Positions 8,235 to 19,507 of a stretch of DNA of 64,000 nt are shown one piece after another (position 1 is the first letter of the stretch; the number at the start of each line of letters is the position of its first letter). The notes under the pieces are model-generated. The model saw only the letters and a list, made by a program, of their open reading frames with translations. It ran no database searches and had not been told where the DNA came from. A program made the translations under genes and the position numbers. This DNA comes from Mameliella sp. MMSF_3455 (GTDB lineage: Bacteria > Pseudomonadota > Alphaproteobacteria > Rhodobacterales > Rhodobacteraceae). The DNA lies in contig NZ_JASHJL010000016.1 in assembly GCF_030733205.1 (NCBI RefSeq), positions 1 to 64,000 of the forward strand, read 5' to 3'.

Positions 8235-9041
8235 TCAGCCGCCCCAGATGTAGACAGCGGCGAAGAGGAACAGCCAGACCACGTCGACGAAGTGCCAGTA
8301 CCAGGCCGCCGCTTCGAAGCCGAGGTGGTTGGTTGCGGTGAAATGGCCGCGGTAGACACGGATCAGGCAGATGAACAGGAAGATCGTGCCGATGATGACG
8401 TGCGCGCCGTGAAAACCCGTCGCCATGAAGAAGTTGGCGCCGTAGATGTTGCCGCTGAAGCCGAAGGCCGCGTGGCTGTATTCATAGGCCTGGAAAAAGG
8501 TGAAGATCAGGCCCAGCAGGACGGCGATGATCAGCCCCGACTTCACGTCCTGGCGGTTGTCCTCGTGCACCAGGGCGTGGTGCGCCCAGGTCGCCGCCGC
8601 GCCCGAGCAGAGCAGGATCAGCGTGTTGATCAGCGGCAGGTGCCAGGGGTCGAAGGTCTCGATGCCCGCGGGCGGCCAGACGCCGTCCACGGCGGGCGAA
8701 TTGCCGTCAGGATCCATCGGGTACATGGCGTGTTTGAAGAACGACCAGAACCAGGCAAAGAAGAACATCACTTCGGACATGATGAACAGGATGAAGCCGT
8801 AGCGCAGGCCGATCAGAACGACCGGTGTGTGGTCGCCGACCTGGTTTTCGGTCACTGTGTCCGACCACCAGCCGAACATCACGTACAGCACGCCGACGAG
8901 GCCGATCAGGAACATCCAGGGACCGTTGCCGTGGAACAGCAGCACCGCGCCGAACAGCATCACGAAGCCGGCGACCGACCCGAGGAAGGGCCAGATAGAG
9001 GGGTTCAGAATGTGGTAGTCGTGGTTCTTTGCATGCGCCAT
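8235..9041 (-). CDS. ctaE: Cytochrome c oxidase subunit III
   Basis: Core integral membrane subunit of the aa3-type oxidase. The 268-residue protein starts [21 protein letters not shown] and has seven predicted helices. Typical motifs are FFWAWF-like [64 protein letters not shown] and the C-terminal [20 protein letters not shown]. It lies 20 bases downstream of ctaG on the same strand and ends before the terminator at 8146-8168. Subunit I (ctaD) is not in the window, as is common in Rhodobacterales. Confidence 0.97.
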   Translation of the reverse strand: MAHAKNHDYHILNPSIWPFLGSVAGFVMLFGAVLLFHGNGPWMFLIGLVGVLYVMFGWWSDTVTENQVGDHTPVVLIGLRYGFILFIMSEVMFFFAWFWSFFKHAMYPMDPDGNSPAVDGVWPPAGIETFDPWHLPLINTLILLCSGAAATWAHHALVHEDNRQDVKSGLIIAVLLGLIFTFFQAYEYSHAAFGFSGNIYGANFFMATGFHGAHVIIGTIFLFICLIRVYRGHFTATNHLGFEAAAWYWHFVDVVWLFLFAAVYIWGG

Positions 9042-9061
9042 TGCGGTTCCCTCGTTAGGCG

Positions 9062-9643
9062 TTAGTTCACGGACGCTTTCGCGTCTTTTTGGGCGTCGAG
9101 CGCGGCCTGCGTCTCGTCGGGCAGGTCGATCTCGTAGAAGGTATAGGACAGCGTGATGTGGTTGGTGTGCTTGGCGTCCCGGTCGGTGACGATCTCGGGA
9201 TCGACGAAGAAGCTCACCGGCATCTGAACGCGTTCACCGGGCATCAGCACCTGTTCGGTAAAGCAGAAGCATTCGATCTTGGAAAAGAAGGCGCCGGCCT
9301 CGTAGGGGGCGACGTTGTAGGACGCCTGCCCGGCGATGGGGCGGTCGGTGGGGTTGTAGGCCTCGTAGAAGGCCAGGCCTTCCTCACCGATGCGGATCTC
9401 CATCTCGGTCTGCATGGGTTTGAACTCCCACGGCATCCCGCGTTCCCTCGAGGCATCGAAACGGACCTTGATGGTTTGGTCCAGCACGTCGCCGGCGGCC
9501 ACGGCCACGTTGGGCGTACCGCCAAAGCCGGTCACACGGCAGAACCAGTCGTAAAACGGCACGGAGGCCCAGGCGAGGCCCCCCATCAGGACGACGACGC
9601 CGACGGTCTGGTAGACCGTCTTCAGCTTGCCATCAATTGCCAT
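9062..9643 (-). CDS. ctaG: Cytochrome c oxidase assembly protein Cox11 (copper delivery to CuB)
   Basis: A 193-residue Cox11/CtaG protein that delivers copper to the CuB site of subunit I. It has one N-terminal membrane helix ([29 protein letters not shown]) and a periplasmic immunoglobulin-like domain. The paired cysteines needed for copper appear in [15 protein letters not shown], followed by PVSFFVDP. Its start overlaps the end of the small gene at 9633-9803 by 11 bases. The order small protein, ctaG, ctaE is the standard Rhodobacterales arrangement. Confidence 0.95.
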   Translation of the reverse strand: MAIDGKLKTVYQTVGVVVLMGGLAWASVPFYDWFCRVTGFGGTPNVAVAAGDVLDQTIKVRFDASRERGMPWEFKPMQTEMEIRIGEEGLAFYEAYNPTDRPIAGQASYNVAPYEAGAFFSKIECFCFTEQVLMPGERVQMPVSFFVDPEIVTDRDAKHTNHITLSYTFYEIDLPDETQAALDAQKDAKASVN

Positions 9644-9803
9644 CAGTCACTCCCTGTTGCTGTTGCATCTGGAAGTCCCCCCGGGTGACTTTCACGACGG
9701 TCAGCCCGAATATTATCGCTATGAATGCCGCCAGCACCAGACCGACGCCGATGTTTCGACCGCGGCGGCGCTTGTGCAGCTCGTGTTCCTTGACCAGGCT
9801 CAT
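9633..9803 (-). CDS. Small single-helix membrane protein of the cta cluster (CoxF-like position)
   Basis: A 56-residue protein, [19 protein letters not shown] then a hydrophobic helix ([20 protein letters not shown]) and a short polar tail. The basic stretch before the helix predicts an N-in membrane protein. It overlaps ctaB by four bases and ctaG by 11, so it is clearly translated within the operon. Genes in this position between ctaB and ctaG are often annotated as cytochrome oxidase-associated CoxF or hypothetical. The role is not established from the sequence. Confidence 0.8.
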   Translation of the reverse strand: MSLVKEHELHKRRRGRNIGVGLVLAAFIAIIFGLTVVKVTRGDFQMQQQQGVTDGN

Positions 9804-10735
9804 CCCCAGACCCCCAGGCGATCCAGGCCCGCGTCCACCAGGATCGCGCCGAAATGGGCGAAGAGGTAGAGCAACGAGAGCTTGAAGAATTTCTTTTCCA
9901 CCTTGTAGCTGTCCGCTTCGGCCTGCGCCTCGTCGCGGCGCGCGATCTGCACGGCACCTTTCAGGAACAGGGCGTTCAGCAGCAGCGAGGTGCCCAGATA
10001 GACCGGGCCGCCAACCTGGGTAAAGCCCAGCCCGATGGCAAAAATGGCCAGCAGCACGGTGTAGACGAGGATATGACGGCGGGTCGCGCGGCGGCCGTGG
10101 GTCACGGTCAGCATCGGCACGGTCGCGTTGTCGTAGTCCATGCGGACAAAGAGCGCGAGTGCCCAGAAGTGCGGCGGTGTCCAGAGGAAGGTCAGGCAGA
10201 ACATCAGGACAGAGGCGGTCGAGATGTCGCCGGTCGCGGCGGCCCAGCCGATCATCGGGGGAAAGGCCCCGGCGGCGCCGCCGATCACGATGTTCTGCGG
10301 CGTCAGCCGCTTGAGCCACATCGTGTAGATCACGACGTAGAAGAAGATGGTGAAGGCCAGCAGGCCCGCCGCCACCCAGTTGGTGGCGAGGCCGAGGAAG
10401 ACCACGGCAAAGACCGAGAGGGTCAGGCCGATGGCCAGCGCCTCGTCCCGCGACACCTTGCCGGCGGGGATCGGGCGCTTGGCGGTGCGTTTCATCACCG
10501 CGTCGATATCCGAATCGTACCACATGTTCAGGGCGCCCGAGGCGCCGCCGCCCACGGCGATGAAGAGCACCGCGCAGAACCCGATGAAGGGATGTACGCC
10601 GACCGGCGCGGCCAGCAGGCCGACAAAGGCGGTAAAGACGACAAGCGTCATCACCCGCGGCTTCAGCAGGGCGAAGTAGTCACCGAACTGGGCCTCGTTC
10701 TCATAGGGGCTGGCGTGCAGGCTGGCGTCGCTCAT
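9800..10735 (-). CDS. ctaB: Protoheme IX farnesyltransferase (heme O synthase)
   Basis: Transfers farnesyl from farnesyl-PP to protoheme IX, making heme O, the precursor of heme A for the aa3 oxidase. The 311-residue protein is a polytopic UbiA-family prenyltransferase. The first Asp-rich motif is [21 protein letters not shown], preceded by [17 protein letters not shown], and the second loop is [21 protein letters not shown]. It is the second gene of the ctaC-ctaB-small-ctaG-ctaE cluster. Confidence 0.97.
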   Translation of the reverse strand: MSDASLHASPYENEAQFGDYFALLKPRVMTLVVFTAFVGLLAAPVGVHPFIGFCAVLFIAVGGGASGALNMWYDSDIDAVMKRTAKRPIPAGKVSRDEALAIGLTLSVFAVVFLGLATNWVAAGLLAFTIFFYVVIYTMWLKRLTPQNIVIGGAAGAFPPMIGWAAATGDISTASVLMFCLTFLWTPPHFWALALFVRMDYDNATVPMLTVTHGRRATRRHILVYTVLLAIFAIGLGFTQVGGPVYLGTSLLLNALFLKGAVQIARRDEAQAEADSYKVEKKFFKLSLLYLFAHFGAILVDAGLDRLGVWG

Positions 10736-10793
10736 CTCGGGTCCCTGTGGTCAAAAGATGCGCCGGACGGGCGCACCTTGCAGGTTTGGCATG

Positions 10794-10815
10794 GGATGGG
10801 TTCGTGAACCCATCC
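10794..10815 (-). terminator. Hairpin between ctaC and ctaB
   Basis: A perfect 9-bp inverted repeat, GGATGGGTT / AACCCATCC with a CGTG loop, lies five bases after the ctaC stop. No T tract follows on the minus strand, so it looks more like an mRNA processing or stabilising hairpin that sets the ratio of subunit II to the assembly genes than a strict terminator. Confidence 0.5.
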
Positions 10816-10819
10816 GGAC

Positions 10820-11695
10820 TTAGTTGGTCAGGACTTCGCGGACGTCGGTATAGCCGCCCTCGTCGATAGACCGCTGCAGCCAGGCCTCGTAGGCCTCTTC
10901 GCTGACGACCTTGACGGTGATCGGCATGTAGGCGTGTGCGATGCCGCAAAGTTCGGAACACTGACCGTAGTAGACGCCCTCTTTCTCGGGGGTGAACCAC
11001 AGTTCGGCCAGACGACCCGGGACGGCGTCCTGTTTTACGCCGAAGGCGGGGATGGTCCAGGAGTGGATCACGTCCGCACCGGTCACCTGCATCACGACGG
11101 TCTTGCCGACGGGCAGGACGATTGCGGTGTCGGTGGCCAGCAGGAAGTCGCTCTTTTCGTAGCCCGCGTCGACCAATTGCTCCTCGACTTCCGGGGTCAT
11201 GCGGTTGTCGCCGCCGGTGGCGGGGGAGCCGATCATGTAGGCATCGTAGACCAGGTCGGTGCCGACATATTCATAGCCCCAGTACCACTGGTAGCCGGTC
11301 ACCTTGATGGTGATGTCGCCTTCGGGGATCTCCTGCTGCTTGAACAGCACCGGCAGCGAGAAGGCGCCGATGAAGACGAGGATGACGATCGGGCCGATTG
11401 TCCAGGCCACCTCGAGCGGCGAGTTGTGGGTGAAGGAGCTGGGGTTCGGGTTGGCCTTGCGGTTGAACCGCACGTAGATGAAGGCCATCAGGGCGACGAC
11501 CAGCAGGCAGATGGCGGTGATGATCACCAGGATCATGCCGTCCAGCCACTGCAGATCGGCCGCCAGTTCGGTGGCGGCGGGCTGGAAGCCCATGCCACCG
11601 TCGTGGGGTTTGCCCACGACGGGAAGGTCCTGCGCCAGTGCCGGCGCGGCGATGAAGGCGCTCAGAAGGCCCAAAAGCATCGGTTTGCTTTGCAT
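10820..11695 (-). CDS. ctaC: Cytochrome c oxidase subunit II
   Basis: Carries the CuA electron-entry centre of the aa3 oxidase. The 291-residue precursor has a signal peptide ([22 protein letters not shown]), two membrane helices (about 52-77 and 97-118) and a periplasmic cupredoxin domain. CuA ligands are visible: H211 in [10 protein letters not shown], then C246, E248, C250, H254 and M258 in [17 protein letters not shown]. The aromatic patch is [10 protein letters not shown]. It is the first gene of the minus-strand run, so the operon promoter should lie in 11696-11875, shared with divergent tldD. Confidence 0.97.
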   Translation of the reverse strand: MQSKPMLLGLLSAFIAAPALAQDLPVVGKPHDGGMGFQPAATELAADLQWLDGMILVIITAICLLVVALMAFIYVRFNRKANPNPSSFTHNSPLEVAWTIGPIVILVFIGAFSLPVLFKQQEIPEGDITIKVTGYQWYWGYEYVGTDLVYDAYMIGSPATGGDNRMTPEVEEQLVDAGYEKSDFLLATDTAIVLPVGKTVVMQVTGADVIHSWTIPAFGVKQDAVPGRLAELWFTPEKEGVYYGQCSELCGIAHAYMPITVKVVSEEAYEAWLQRSIDEGGYTDVREVLTN

Positions 11696-11875
11696 GTCTC
11701 ACCCTGATCGGTTGCGAGTGTGGTCGGACAGGAGGAACGCCGCGTCGGACACGGCAGTTCACGCACCTCCCATTGCGTTCTGTCTGTTTAAAATCATATT
11801 CTGGAATGCCGGGAAAGCTCGGTCCTTGCGGCAAACCGCCGCTTTTTCTTGATCCAGATCAATCCGGAGGTGCCC

Positions 11876-13297
<1,422 letters not shown>

Positions 13298-13332
13298 AGC
13301 CTGGCGGCACCCTCCCTGTAGCTGACGCAGGT

Positions 13333-13351
13333 GCTCCGGCGGGGCCGGAGC
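13333..13351 (+). terminator. Hairpin after tldD
   Basis: A perfect 8-bp stem (GCTCCGGC / GCCGGAGC) with a GGG loop lies 35 bases after the tldD stop. It has no T tract, so it is at best a weak terminator. The rest of the gap to dprA shows nothing else of note. Confidence 0.4.
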
Positions 13352-13505
13352 GGCTTGCCCAATCGGCGCCGGGCAGGCCACCGATCATATCAAGAGTCGT
13401 TCCGAAACAGTGGATTACACGAAATCCTGCAGGTGACCCGGCGCGATTCACCTATGGTTAACCACTATGGCGCTATCACTGGTCCTGCAAGAAGACGGGG
13501 CCAGG

Positions 13506-14720
13506 ATGCGCGACGAAAGCTACTCTTCCACTCACCCCCCACTCCCACCCACCACGGAAGATCATCGTGTGGATTGGCTCCGTCTCTTGCGCTCGCGTCG
13601 CGTGGGGCCGACGACCTTCTGGAGATTGATGAACGAACACGGCAGCGCCGCCGCCGCGCTAGACGCCTTGCCGGATGTCGCCCGCGCCGCCGGGGTCGAG
13701 AAATACCAGGCCTGCCCGCTTGGCGTGGCCGAGGCGGAACTCGCCGCCGGGCGCCGCGCCGGGGCCTGGCTGCTTTGTCGTGGAGAGCCGGGGTATCCTT
13801 TGGACCTTGCCGAACTGCCGGACGCGCCACCGCTGCTTTGGGGGATCGGCGACAAGTCCGCGCTGCGGCGCCCGATGATCGCGCTGGTCGGCGCGCGCAG
13901 CGCGTCGTCGTTGGGTACACGCATGGCCCGGCGCCTGGCCGAAGGTCTTGGAGAGGCCGGGTTCGTCGTGGTGTCCGGTTTAGCCCGGGGGATCGACACC
14001 GTGGCTCATCTCGGTGCCCTGCCAAGTGGCACAGTGGCCGTCATGGCCGGTGGTGTCGATGTGCTTTATCCGTCGGAGAATACGCGCCTGGCCGACGACA
14101 TTTGTCAGCACGGCGGTTGTCGGCTCAGTGAACAACCGATGGGCCTGCAACCGGTGGCCCGGCATTTTCCGACGCGAAACCGGATCGTCTCCGGCTTGTC
14201 ACGCGGTGTCGTCGTGGTCGAGGCGGCGGCAAAGTCGGGGTCGCTGATCACCGCGCGCACAGCACTTGATCAGGGGCGCGAGGTGCTGGCGGTTCCCGGG
14301 CACCCGATGGATGCCCGCGCCAGCGGGTGCAATATCCTGATCCGCGACGGCGCCCACCTGATCCGCAACGTCGAGGACATTCTCGAGGCGCTGCCACCAT
14401 TGGAAACGCCTCGTGCCACGGATCAGCCCGCGCTGGACCTGCCGGAACCGACATTAAGCGCGAACCAAGGGGAACGGCCGCCCCAGCGTCGTGAACCGGC
14501 TCGGAAAGATCAGGACGGAAACGCGGCCCTCCGCAAGGCCGCGGCACTGCACCAGCAGATTCTCGACCGACTTGGTCCCTCTCCCTTGGCCGAGGACCAG
14601 TTGATCCGCGATCTGGGCGTGCCCGCGGGCAAGGTCTCGCCGGTGCTGACCGATCTCGAACTGGACGGACGTATCCGGCGCCAGCCCGGCGGGTTGTTGT
14701 CATTGGTGGTGCGGAACTGA
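13506..14720 (+). CDS. dprA: DNA-processing protein DprA
   Basis: Loads RecA onto incoming single-stranded DNA during transformation. From the ATG at 13506 it has 404 residues. An in-frame ATG at 13467 is possible but has no clear ribosome-binding site, whereas the later one follows GGGGCCAGG. An N-terminal SAM-like helical region (LRLLRSRRVGPTTFWRLM) precedes the Rossmann-like DprA core with LVGARSASSLG, VVSGLARGIDTVAHLGAL, GTVAVMAGGVDVLYPSEN, FPTRNRIVSGLSRGVVVVEA and KSGSLITARTALDQGREV. A C-terminal winged-helix domain covers about the last 70 residues. The dprA-topA order is conserved in the group. Confidence 0.93.
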   Translation: MRDESYSSTHPPLPPTTEDHRVDWLRLLRSRRVGPTTFWRLMNEHGSAAAALDALPDVARAAGVEKYQACPLGVAEAELAAGRRAGAWLLCRGEPGYPLDLAELPDAPPLLWGIGDKSALRRPMIALVGARSASSLGTRMARRLAEGLGEAGFVVVSGLARGIDTVAHLGALPSGTVAVMAGGVDVLYPSENTRLADDICQHGGCRLSEQPMGLQPVARHFPTRNRIVSGLSRGVVVVEAAAKSGSLITARTALDQGREVLAVPGHPMDARASGCNILIRDGAHLIRNVEDILEALPPLETPRATDQPALDLPEPTLSANQGERPPQRREPARKDQDGNAALRKAAALHQQILDRLGPSPLAEDQLIRDLGVPAGKVSPVLTDLELDGRIRRQPGGLLSLVVRN

Positions 14721-14728
14721 CCCCGGGG

Positions 14729-15163
14729 TCAGCAGACCTCCGGGATCACCGGCCCCCAGGTGGGGCAGAAGGTGGGGTCCGACCACCACACATCCGTGGC
14801 ACCTATGGCGTGCTGGACGGCGACCCAGGTCGACCCGGAGCGCTGGTACAGCACCTGGATGTCCGGCCCGCCCCAGTCAAAGGGATTGTCCCAGCCGGGC
14901 CGCATGGGGATCTCTTGCCGCGTGATCTCACGTCCGCCGGGACGGACCGGATGAAGGTTGGCAAACCCAACGTCGCCACTGACCCGCAGGTCCGAGACGA
15001 CGAAGATCACCGGGGCCCCGAGGATCCATTCCGCGTGCGGCCTGATCGCATCCATAAGGTCGGCGCGCAGGGCCGTGCCGCGCGCGGGCTCCTCCCATGC
15101 GTTGGCCGACAGAGGCGTGACGGCCAGCGCGATGGCGGCCAGGAAAGAGGCAAATCGGGTCAT
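14729..15163 (-). CDS. Exported protein of unknown function
   Basis: A 144-residue protein with a clear signal peptide (MTRFASFLAAIALAVTPLSANA). The mature part contains GTALRADLMDAIRPHAEWILGAPVIFVVSDLRVSGDVGFA and a Trp-rich C-terminal half (GWDNPFDWGGPDIQVLYQRSG, VWWSDPTFCPTWGPVIPEVC) with two cysteines near the end that could form a disulphide. I do not recognise the family with certainty. It lies on the minus strand between convergent dprA (8 bases) and divergent topA. Confidence 0.7.
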   Translation of the reverse strand: MTRFASFLAAIALAVTPLSANAWEEPARGTALRADLMDAIRPHAEWILGAPVIFVVSDLRVSGDVGFANLHPVRPGGREITRQEIPMRPGWDNPFDWGGPDIQVLYQRSGSTWVAVQHAIGATDVWWSDPTFCPTWGPVIPEVC

Positions 15164-15248
15164 GTCACTCGCTCCGGTAAATGTGGTGAACCTAGCCGAA
15201 AACAGAGCGGCGCGGAAAGCGGCATCGCCAGCGTCACGGCGCCCCGGA

Positions 15249-15277
15249 TTGACAAATGCTTCTTGCGCACCACATCT
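15249..15277 (+). promoter_or_regulatory. Candidate sigma-70 promoter of topA
   Basis: A perfect -35 hexamer TTGACA (15249-15254) is followed after 17 bases by ACATCT (15272-15277), a partial -10. The pair lies about 75 bases upstream of the topA start, in the gap between divergent genes. The call rests on the strong -35 and the ideal spacing. Confidence 0.45.
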
Positions 15278-15350
15278 TGCGCCGCCATACGCGGCTCAAG
15301 ACAAGGCCTTCGCAAGGCCCGAAAGAAATTTAACGAGGTAGCAGAACCCC

Positions 15351-18059
15351 ATGCCCGTCGTCGTCGTCGAATCCCCTGCCAAGGCCAAGACAATCAACAA
15401 GTATCTGGGATCCGACTACACCGTTCTGGCATCCTATGGCCACGTCCGTGACCTGCCGCCCAAGGATGGTTCGGTCGATACGGATCATGATTTCGAGATG
15501 AAATGGGAGATTGCCAACGATTCGCGAAAGCACGTCGCGGCAATCGCCGAGGCGCTGAAATCCGACGACGAACTTATCCTCGCCACCGACCCCGACCGCG
15601 AGGGAGAGGCGATTTCCTGGCACCTCAAGGAGGCGCTGACCAAGCGCCGGTCGATCAAGAAATCCACCAAGGTCGAACGGGTCACCTTCAACGCCATCAC
15701 CAAGCAGGCGGTCAGCGAGGCGATGAAGAACCCGCGCGACATCGACGCGCCGCTGGTCGAGGCGTATCTGGCACGCCGGGCGCTGGATTACCTCGTGGGC
15801 TTCAACCTGTCGCCGGTGCTCTGGCGCAAGCTGCCGGGCGCACGTTCGGCGGGACGGGTCCAGTCGGTCTGCCTGCGCCTGATTGTCGAGCGCGAGATGG
15901 AGATCGAGGCCTTCAAGCCGCGCGAATACTGGCAGGTGAAGGCCCAGCTGACCACGCCGCGCGGCCAGGGCTTCGAGGCCCGCCTGACCAGCCTCGCTGG
16001 CAAGAAACTCGACCGTTACGACCTGGCCAACCTGACCGACGCCGAGATGGCTGTCAGCGCTGTTGAAAAACGCGCGCTGAAGGTCTTGTCGGTCGAGGCC
16101 AAGCCGACCTCGCGCAATCCTTCCGCGCCTTTCATGACCTCTACCCTGCAGCAGGAGGCCAGCCGCAAGTTCGGCATGGGGGCACGCCAGACCATGAACG
16201 CGGCGCAGCGCCTGTACGAGGCCGGGCACATCACCTACATGCGGACCGACGGCATCGACATGGCGCCCGAGGCGGTCATGGCCGCGCGCGACGCGATCAA
16301 GGATCGTTACGGTGCGGAGTATGTCCCCGACAGCCCGCGCATGTACAAGAACAAGGCCAAGAACGCGCAGGAAGCGCACGAATGCATCCGCCCCACGGAC
16401 ATGACCAAGGATGCCGAGAGTCTGCGCCTGTCCGAGCCCGATCAACGCAAGCTGTACGACCTGATCTGGAAGCGGACGCTGGCCTGCCAGATGGCGGCGG
16501 CGCGTCTTGAACGGACCACGGTCGAGATCGGCAGCGACGATGGCCAGGTGGGTCTGCGCGCGACTGGCCAGGTGGTCCTGTTCGACGGGTTCCTCAAGAT
16601 CTACGAAGAGGGGCGCGACGAGCCCGTCGAAGATGACGACAAGCGCCTGCCGCAAATCATGCAGGGCGAGGCGGCCAAGTTCGACGCGGGCGCCCTCAAG
16701 AGCGAACACGCAAAGGCGGTCGAAAAGGCCGTGGGCGAGGCGCGCAATGCCGTCATGTCAGATGACGGCGCCACGCTGGCCACGCAGAGCTTTACCAACC
16801 CGCCGCCGCGCTACACCGAGGCGACGCTGGTCAAGAAGATGGAAGAGCTGGGCATCGGCCGGCCTTCGACCTATGCCTCGATCGTGACCACGATCCAGGA
16901 GCGGGAATACGTCCGCAAGGAGCAGAACCGCCTGATCCCCGAGGACAAGGGCCGGATCGTCACGATCTTCCTGCTCAACTTCTTCAAGCGCTACGTCGAG
17001 TATGATTTCACCGCCGCGCTGGAGGATGAGCTGGACAGCGTGTCTGCGGGCAACGAGGACTACAAGGACCTGCTGGCCAAGTTCTGGCGCGACTTCAGTG
17101 CTGCGATTGCGGAAACGTCCGAGTTGCGCATTTCCGAGGTGCTGGACGTGCTGGACGAGGCGCTTGCCCCTCAGCTTTACCCGCCGCGCGAAGATGGCAG
17201 CGATCCGCGTATCTGTCCGAAATGCGGCCAGGGGCAACTGCACCTGAAAACCTCGCGTACCGGCGGATTCGTCGGCTGCGGCAACTACCCGGAGTGCACC
17301 TACACCCGCCCCATCGCGGGCGAGGGCGCAGAGGGCGAGGAACGCCTGCTGGGCGAGGATGCCGGGGACGAGATCTGGCTGAAGGCCGGGCGTTTCGGGC
17401 CCTATGTCCAGCGCGGCGAACCGACGCCGGAGAACAAGAAGCCGCCGCGGGCCTCGCTGCCCAAGGCGCGCGGCCAGTTCCTGCCGGGCTGGGAGCCGGA
17501 CGGCATGACTCTGGAAAAGGCGCTGACCTTGCTGACACTGCCGCGTGAAATCGGGATGCATCCCGAGGGCGGCGTGGTCAAATCGAACCTCGGTCGCTTT
17601 GGCCCCTTCATCATGCACCAGAAGCCCGACGAGGAAAAACCGGTCTACGTCAACCTCAAGGAATTCCAGGAGGTCTTCGAGATCGGCATGAACCGGGCGG
17701 TGGAGATGCTGGCCGAGAAGCGTGCAAACCCTGGACGCGGTCGCGGCGCGGCGGCCAAGCCGTTGCGGGAACTGGGGGATCACCCGGACGGCGGCGCGCT
17801 GAGCGTCTATGAAGGGCGCTACGGGCCTTACGTCAAGTGGGAGAAGGTCAATGCGACCCTGCCCAAGGACACCGATCCCAAAGAGATCACGCTGGAGGCG
17901 GCTGTCGAACTGGTGAACGAAAAGGCAGCCAAGAGCGGCAAGAAGAAAGCCGCGCCCAAGAAGGCCGCCGCCAAGAAACCTGCCGCCAAGAAGAGCACCG
18001 CGAAAAAGAGCACGGCCAAGAAAACTGCTGCCAAGAAAGCGGCCGGCGACGAGGGTTGA
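15351..18059 (+). CDS. topA: DNA topoisomerase I
   Basis: Type IA topoisomerase that relaxes negative supercoils. The 902-residue protein begins with the TOPRIM domain (MPVVVVESPAKAKTINKYLG, then ATDPDREGEAISWHL). The active-site tyrosine is Y296 in HITYMRTDGIDM. The GIGRPSTYASIV motif closes the core. A C-terminal four-Cys zinc ribbon (CPKCGQGQ...CGNYPEC, about 622-645) is followed by two further topoisomerase C-terminal repeats (GRFGPYV, GRYGPYVKW). The last 40 or so residues are a Lys/Ala-rich tail built of AAKK-like units, resembling histone H1 tails and likely to bind DNA non-specifically. Confidence 0.97.
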   Translation: MPVVVVESPAKAKTINKYLGSDYTVLASYGHVRDLPPKDGSVDTDHDFEMKWEIANDSRKHVAAIAEALKSDDELILATDPDREGEAISWHLKEALTKRRSIKKSTKVERVTFNAITKQAVSEAMKNPRDIDAPLVEAYLARRALDYLVGFNLSPVLWRKLPGARSAGRVQSVCLRLIVEREMEIEAFKPREYWQVKAQLTTPRGQGFEARLTSLAGKKLDRYDLANLTDAEMAVSAVEKRALKVLSVEAKPTSRNPSAPFMTSTLQQEASRKFGMGARQTMNAAQRLYEAGHITYMRTDGIDMAPEAVMAARDAIKDRYGAEYVPDSPRMYKNKAKNAQEAHECIRPTDMTKDAESLRLSEPDQRKLYDLIWKRTLACQMAAARLERTTVEIGSDDGQVGLRATGQVVLFDGFLKIYEEGRDEPVEDDDKRLPQIMQGEAAKFDAGALKSEHAKAVEKAVGEARNAVMSDDGATLATQSFTNPPPRYTEATLVKKMEELGIGRPSTYASIVTTIQEREYVRKEQNRLIPEDKGRIVTIFLLNFFKRYVEYDFTAALEDELDSVSAGNEDYKDLLAKFWRDFSAAIAETSELRISEVLDVLDEALAPQLYPPREDGSDPRICPKCGQGQLHLKTSRTGGFVGCGNYPECTYTRPIAGEGAEGEERLLGEDAGDEIWLKAGRFGPYVQRGEPTPENKKPPRASLPKARGQFLPGWEPDGMTLEKALTLLTLPREIGMHPEGGVVKSNLGRFGPFIMHQKPDEEKPVYVNLKEFQEVFEIGMNRAVEMLAEKRANPGRGRGAAAKPLRELGDHPDGGALSVYEGRYGPYVKWEKVNATLPKDTDPKEITLEAAVELVNEKAAKSGKKKAAPKKAAAKKPAAKKSTAKKSTAKKTAAKKAAGDEG

Positions 18060-18145
18060 AGACGGATTTCGTCAACTGGATGTGATTGGTGCTGCGTCGC
18101 GGCGCGGAGTAAGGCTTGCCTGGAGTAACAGGCAAGGAGAGCATC

Positions 18146-18712
18146 ATGAGCAATGCAATGTCCCGCCGTGGCCTGCTGATTGCGGGCGGCGCAGCACTGG
18201 TGGTGCCAGCACGGGCCCGGGCCGAGGTGCGCGAAGAGGCCGAGGTCGTGCGCCGCAACATCTCGAGCTTTTCGAGCCAAGATTGGCGCGACCATTTTGA
18301 CGAGCTCGGCGTGGGCTGTATCGTCTGTGACACTGCCAGCCGCGCGCTCCACTACTGGAACGAAGATGGAAGCGATTATCGCGTCTACCCGACTTCGGTG
18401 CCCAAGACCGACGAGTTGACGAAACGCGGATATACCAAGATCGTGCGCAAGAAGGTGGCGCCTTCCTGGACTCCCACACCGTCGCAGATGGAACGCTTTC
18501 CGGATTGGCGTCCGGTCGAAGGTGGCGCGCCCGACAATCCGCTGGGCACGCATGCGCTCTATTTCGACTGGCCCGCCTACCTGATCCACGGCACCCATGA
18601 CACGCGCAAGATCGGGCGTCCCTCATCGGACGGTTGCATCGGTCTGTATAACGAGAAGATCGCCGAGCTCTTCGAGATCACTCCGATCGGCACACAAGTG
18701 CGGCTGATCTGA
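18146..18712 (+). CDS. L,D-transpeptidase (YkuD family), exported
   Basis: A periplasmic enzyme that forms 3-3 peptidoglycan crosslinks or attaches lipoproteins. The start at 18146 follows AAGGAGA. The 188-residue protein opens MSNAMSRRGLLIAGGAALVV, a Tat-like signal. The catalytic domain shows PLGTHALYF, the conserved HGTHD, and the active-site block SSDGCIGLYNEKIAEL with the nucleophilic Cys. A second Cys pair (GVGCIVCDTA) occurs in the N-terminal half. It sits 86 bases after topA on the same strand. Confidence 0.9.
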   Translation: MSNAMSRRGLLIAGGAALVVPARARAEVREEAEVVRRNISSFSSQDWRDHFDELGVGCIVCDTASRALHYWNEDGSDYRVYPTSVPKTDELTKRGYTKIVRKKVAPSWTPTPSQMERFPDWRPVEGGAPDNPLGTHALYFDWPAYLIHGTHDTRKIGRPSSDGCIGLYNEKIAELFEITPIGTQVRLI

Positions 18713-18802
18713 TGTGAGCGCTCTCATCCCGGGCCTCCGTTGACATCTTGCTGCAGGGCGGCGAAAACCTCCTGAAATCCGAAACCAAGGGAGGCAACTG
18801 CC

Positions 18803-19507
18803 ATGAAGAAGGTCTATGGCTCGGCGGCAGAGGCGCTTGACGGCGTTCTGCACGACGGGATGTTGATTGCCGCGGGGGGCTTTGGCCTCTGCGGCATTCC
18901 GGAGCTGCTGATCGATGCCATTGTCGAAAGCGGTGTGAAGGATCTGACCGTGGCATCCAACAACGCCGGCGTCGACGGGTTCGGTCTGGGCAAGCTGCTC
19001 GACACCCGCCAGATCAAGAAGATGATGTCCTCATATGTGGGGGAAAACGCCGAATTCATGCGCCAGTACCTGTCGGGCGAACTGGAACTGGAATTCAACC
19101 CCCAAGGCACTCTGGCCGAGCGCATGCGCGCCGGCGGCGCGGGTATCCCGGGTTTTTACACCAAGACCGGCTACGGCACGCAGATCGGTGAAGGCAAGGA
19201 GGTCAAGGTCTTCAACGGGGAACACTACATCCTCGAGGAAGGCATCTTTGCCGACCTTTCGATCGTGAAAGCGTGGAAGGCCGACGACACCGGGAACCTC
19301 GTGTTCCGCAAGACGGCGCGGAACTTCAACCCGCCGGCGGCGATGTGCGGCAAGATCTGCGTGGCCGAGGTCGAGGAAATCGTGCCGCGCGGCTCGCTCG
19401 ACCCCGATCACATTCACCTGCCCGGCATCTACGTGCACCGGATCATTCAGGGTGAACACGAGAAACGGATCGAACAGCGGACCGTCCGCAAGCGGGAGGA
19501 AGCATAA
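18803..19507 (+). CDS. scoA: 3-oxoacid CoA-transferase subunit A
   Basis: Alpha subunit of the succinyl-CoA:3-ketoacid (acetoacetate) CoA-transferase, which activates acetoacetate. The 234-residue protein begins [20 protein letters not shown] and contains the glycine-rich [18 protein letters not shown] and the downstream block [27 protein letters not shown] site precedes the start. Its stop overlaps the scoB start by one base. Together with the PHA genes just downstream it fits use of stored polyhydroxybutyrate through 3-hydroxybutyrate and acetoacetate. A beta-ketoadipate transferase cannot be fully excluded. Confidence 0.92.
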   Translation: MKKVYGSAAEALDGVLHDGMLIAAGGFGLCGIPELLIDAIVESGVKDLTVASNNAGVDGFGLGKLLDTRQIKKMMSSYVGENAEFMRQYLSGELELEFNPQGTLAERMRAGGAGIPGFYTKTGYGTQIGEGKEVKVFNGEHYILEEGIFADLSIVKAWKADDTGNLVFRKTARNFNPPAAMCGKICVAEVEEIVPRGSLDPDHIHLPGIYVHRIIQGEHEKRIEQRTVRKREEA

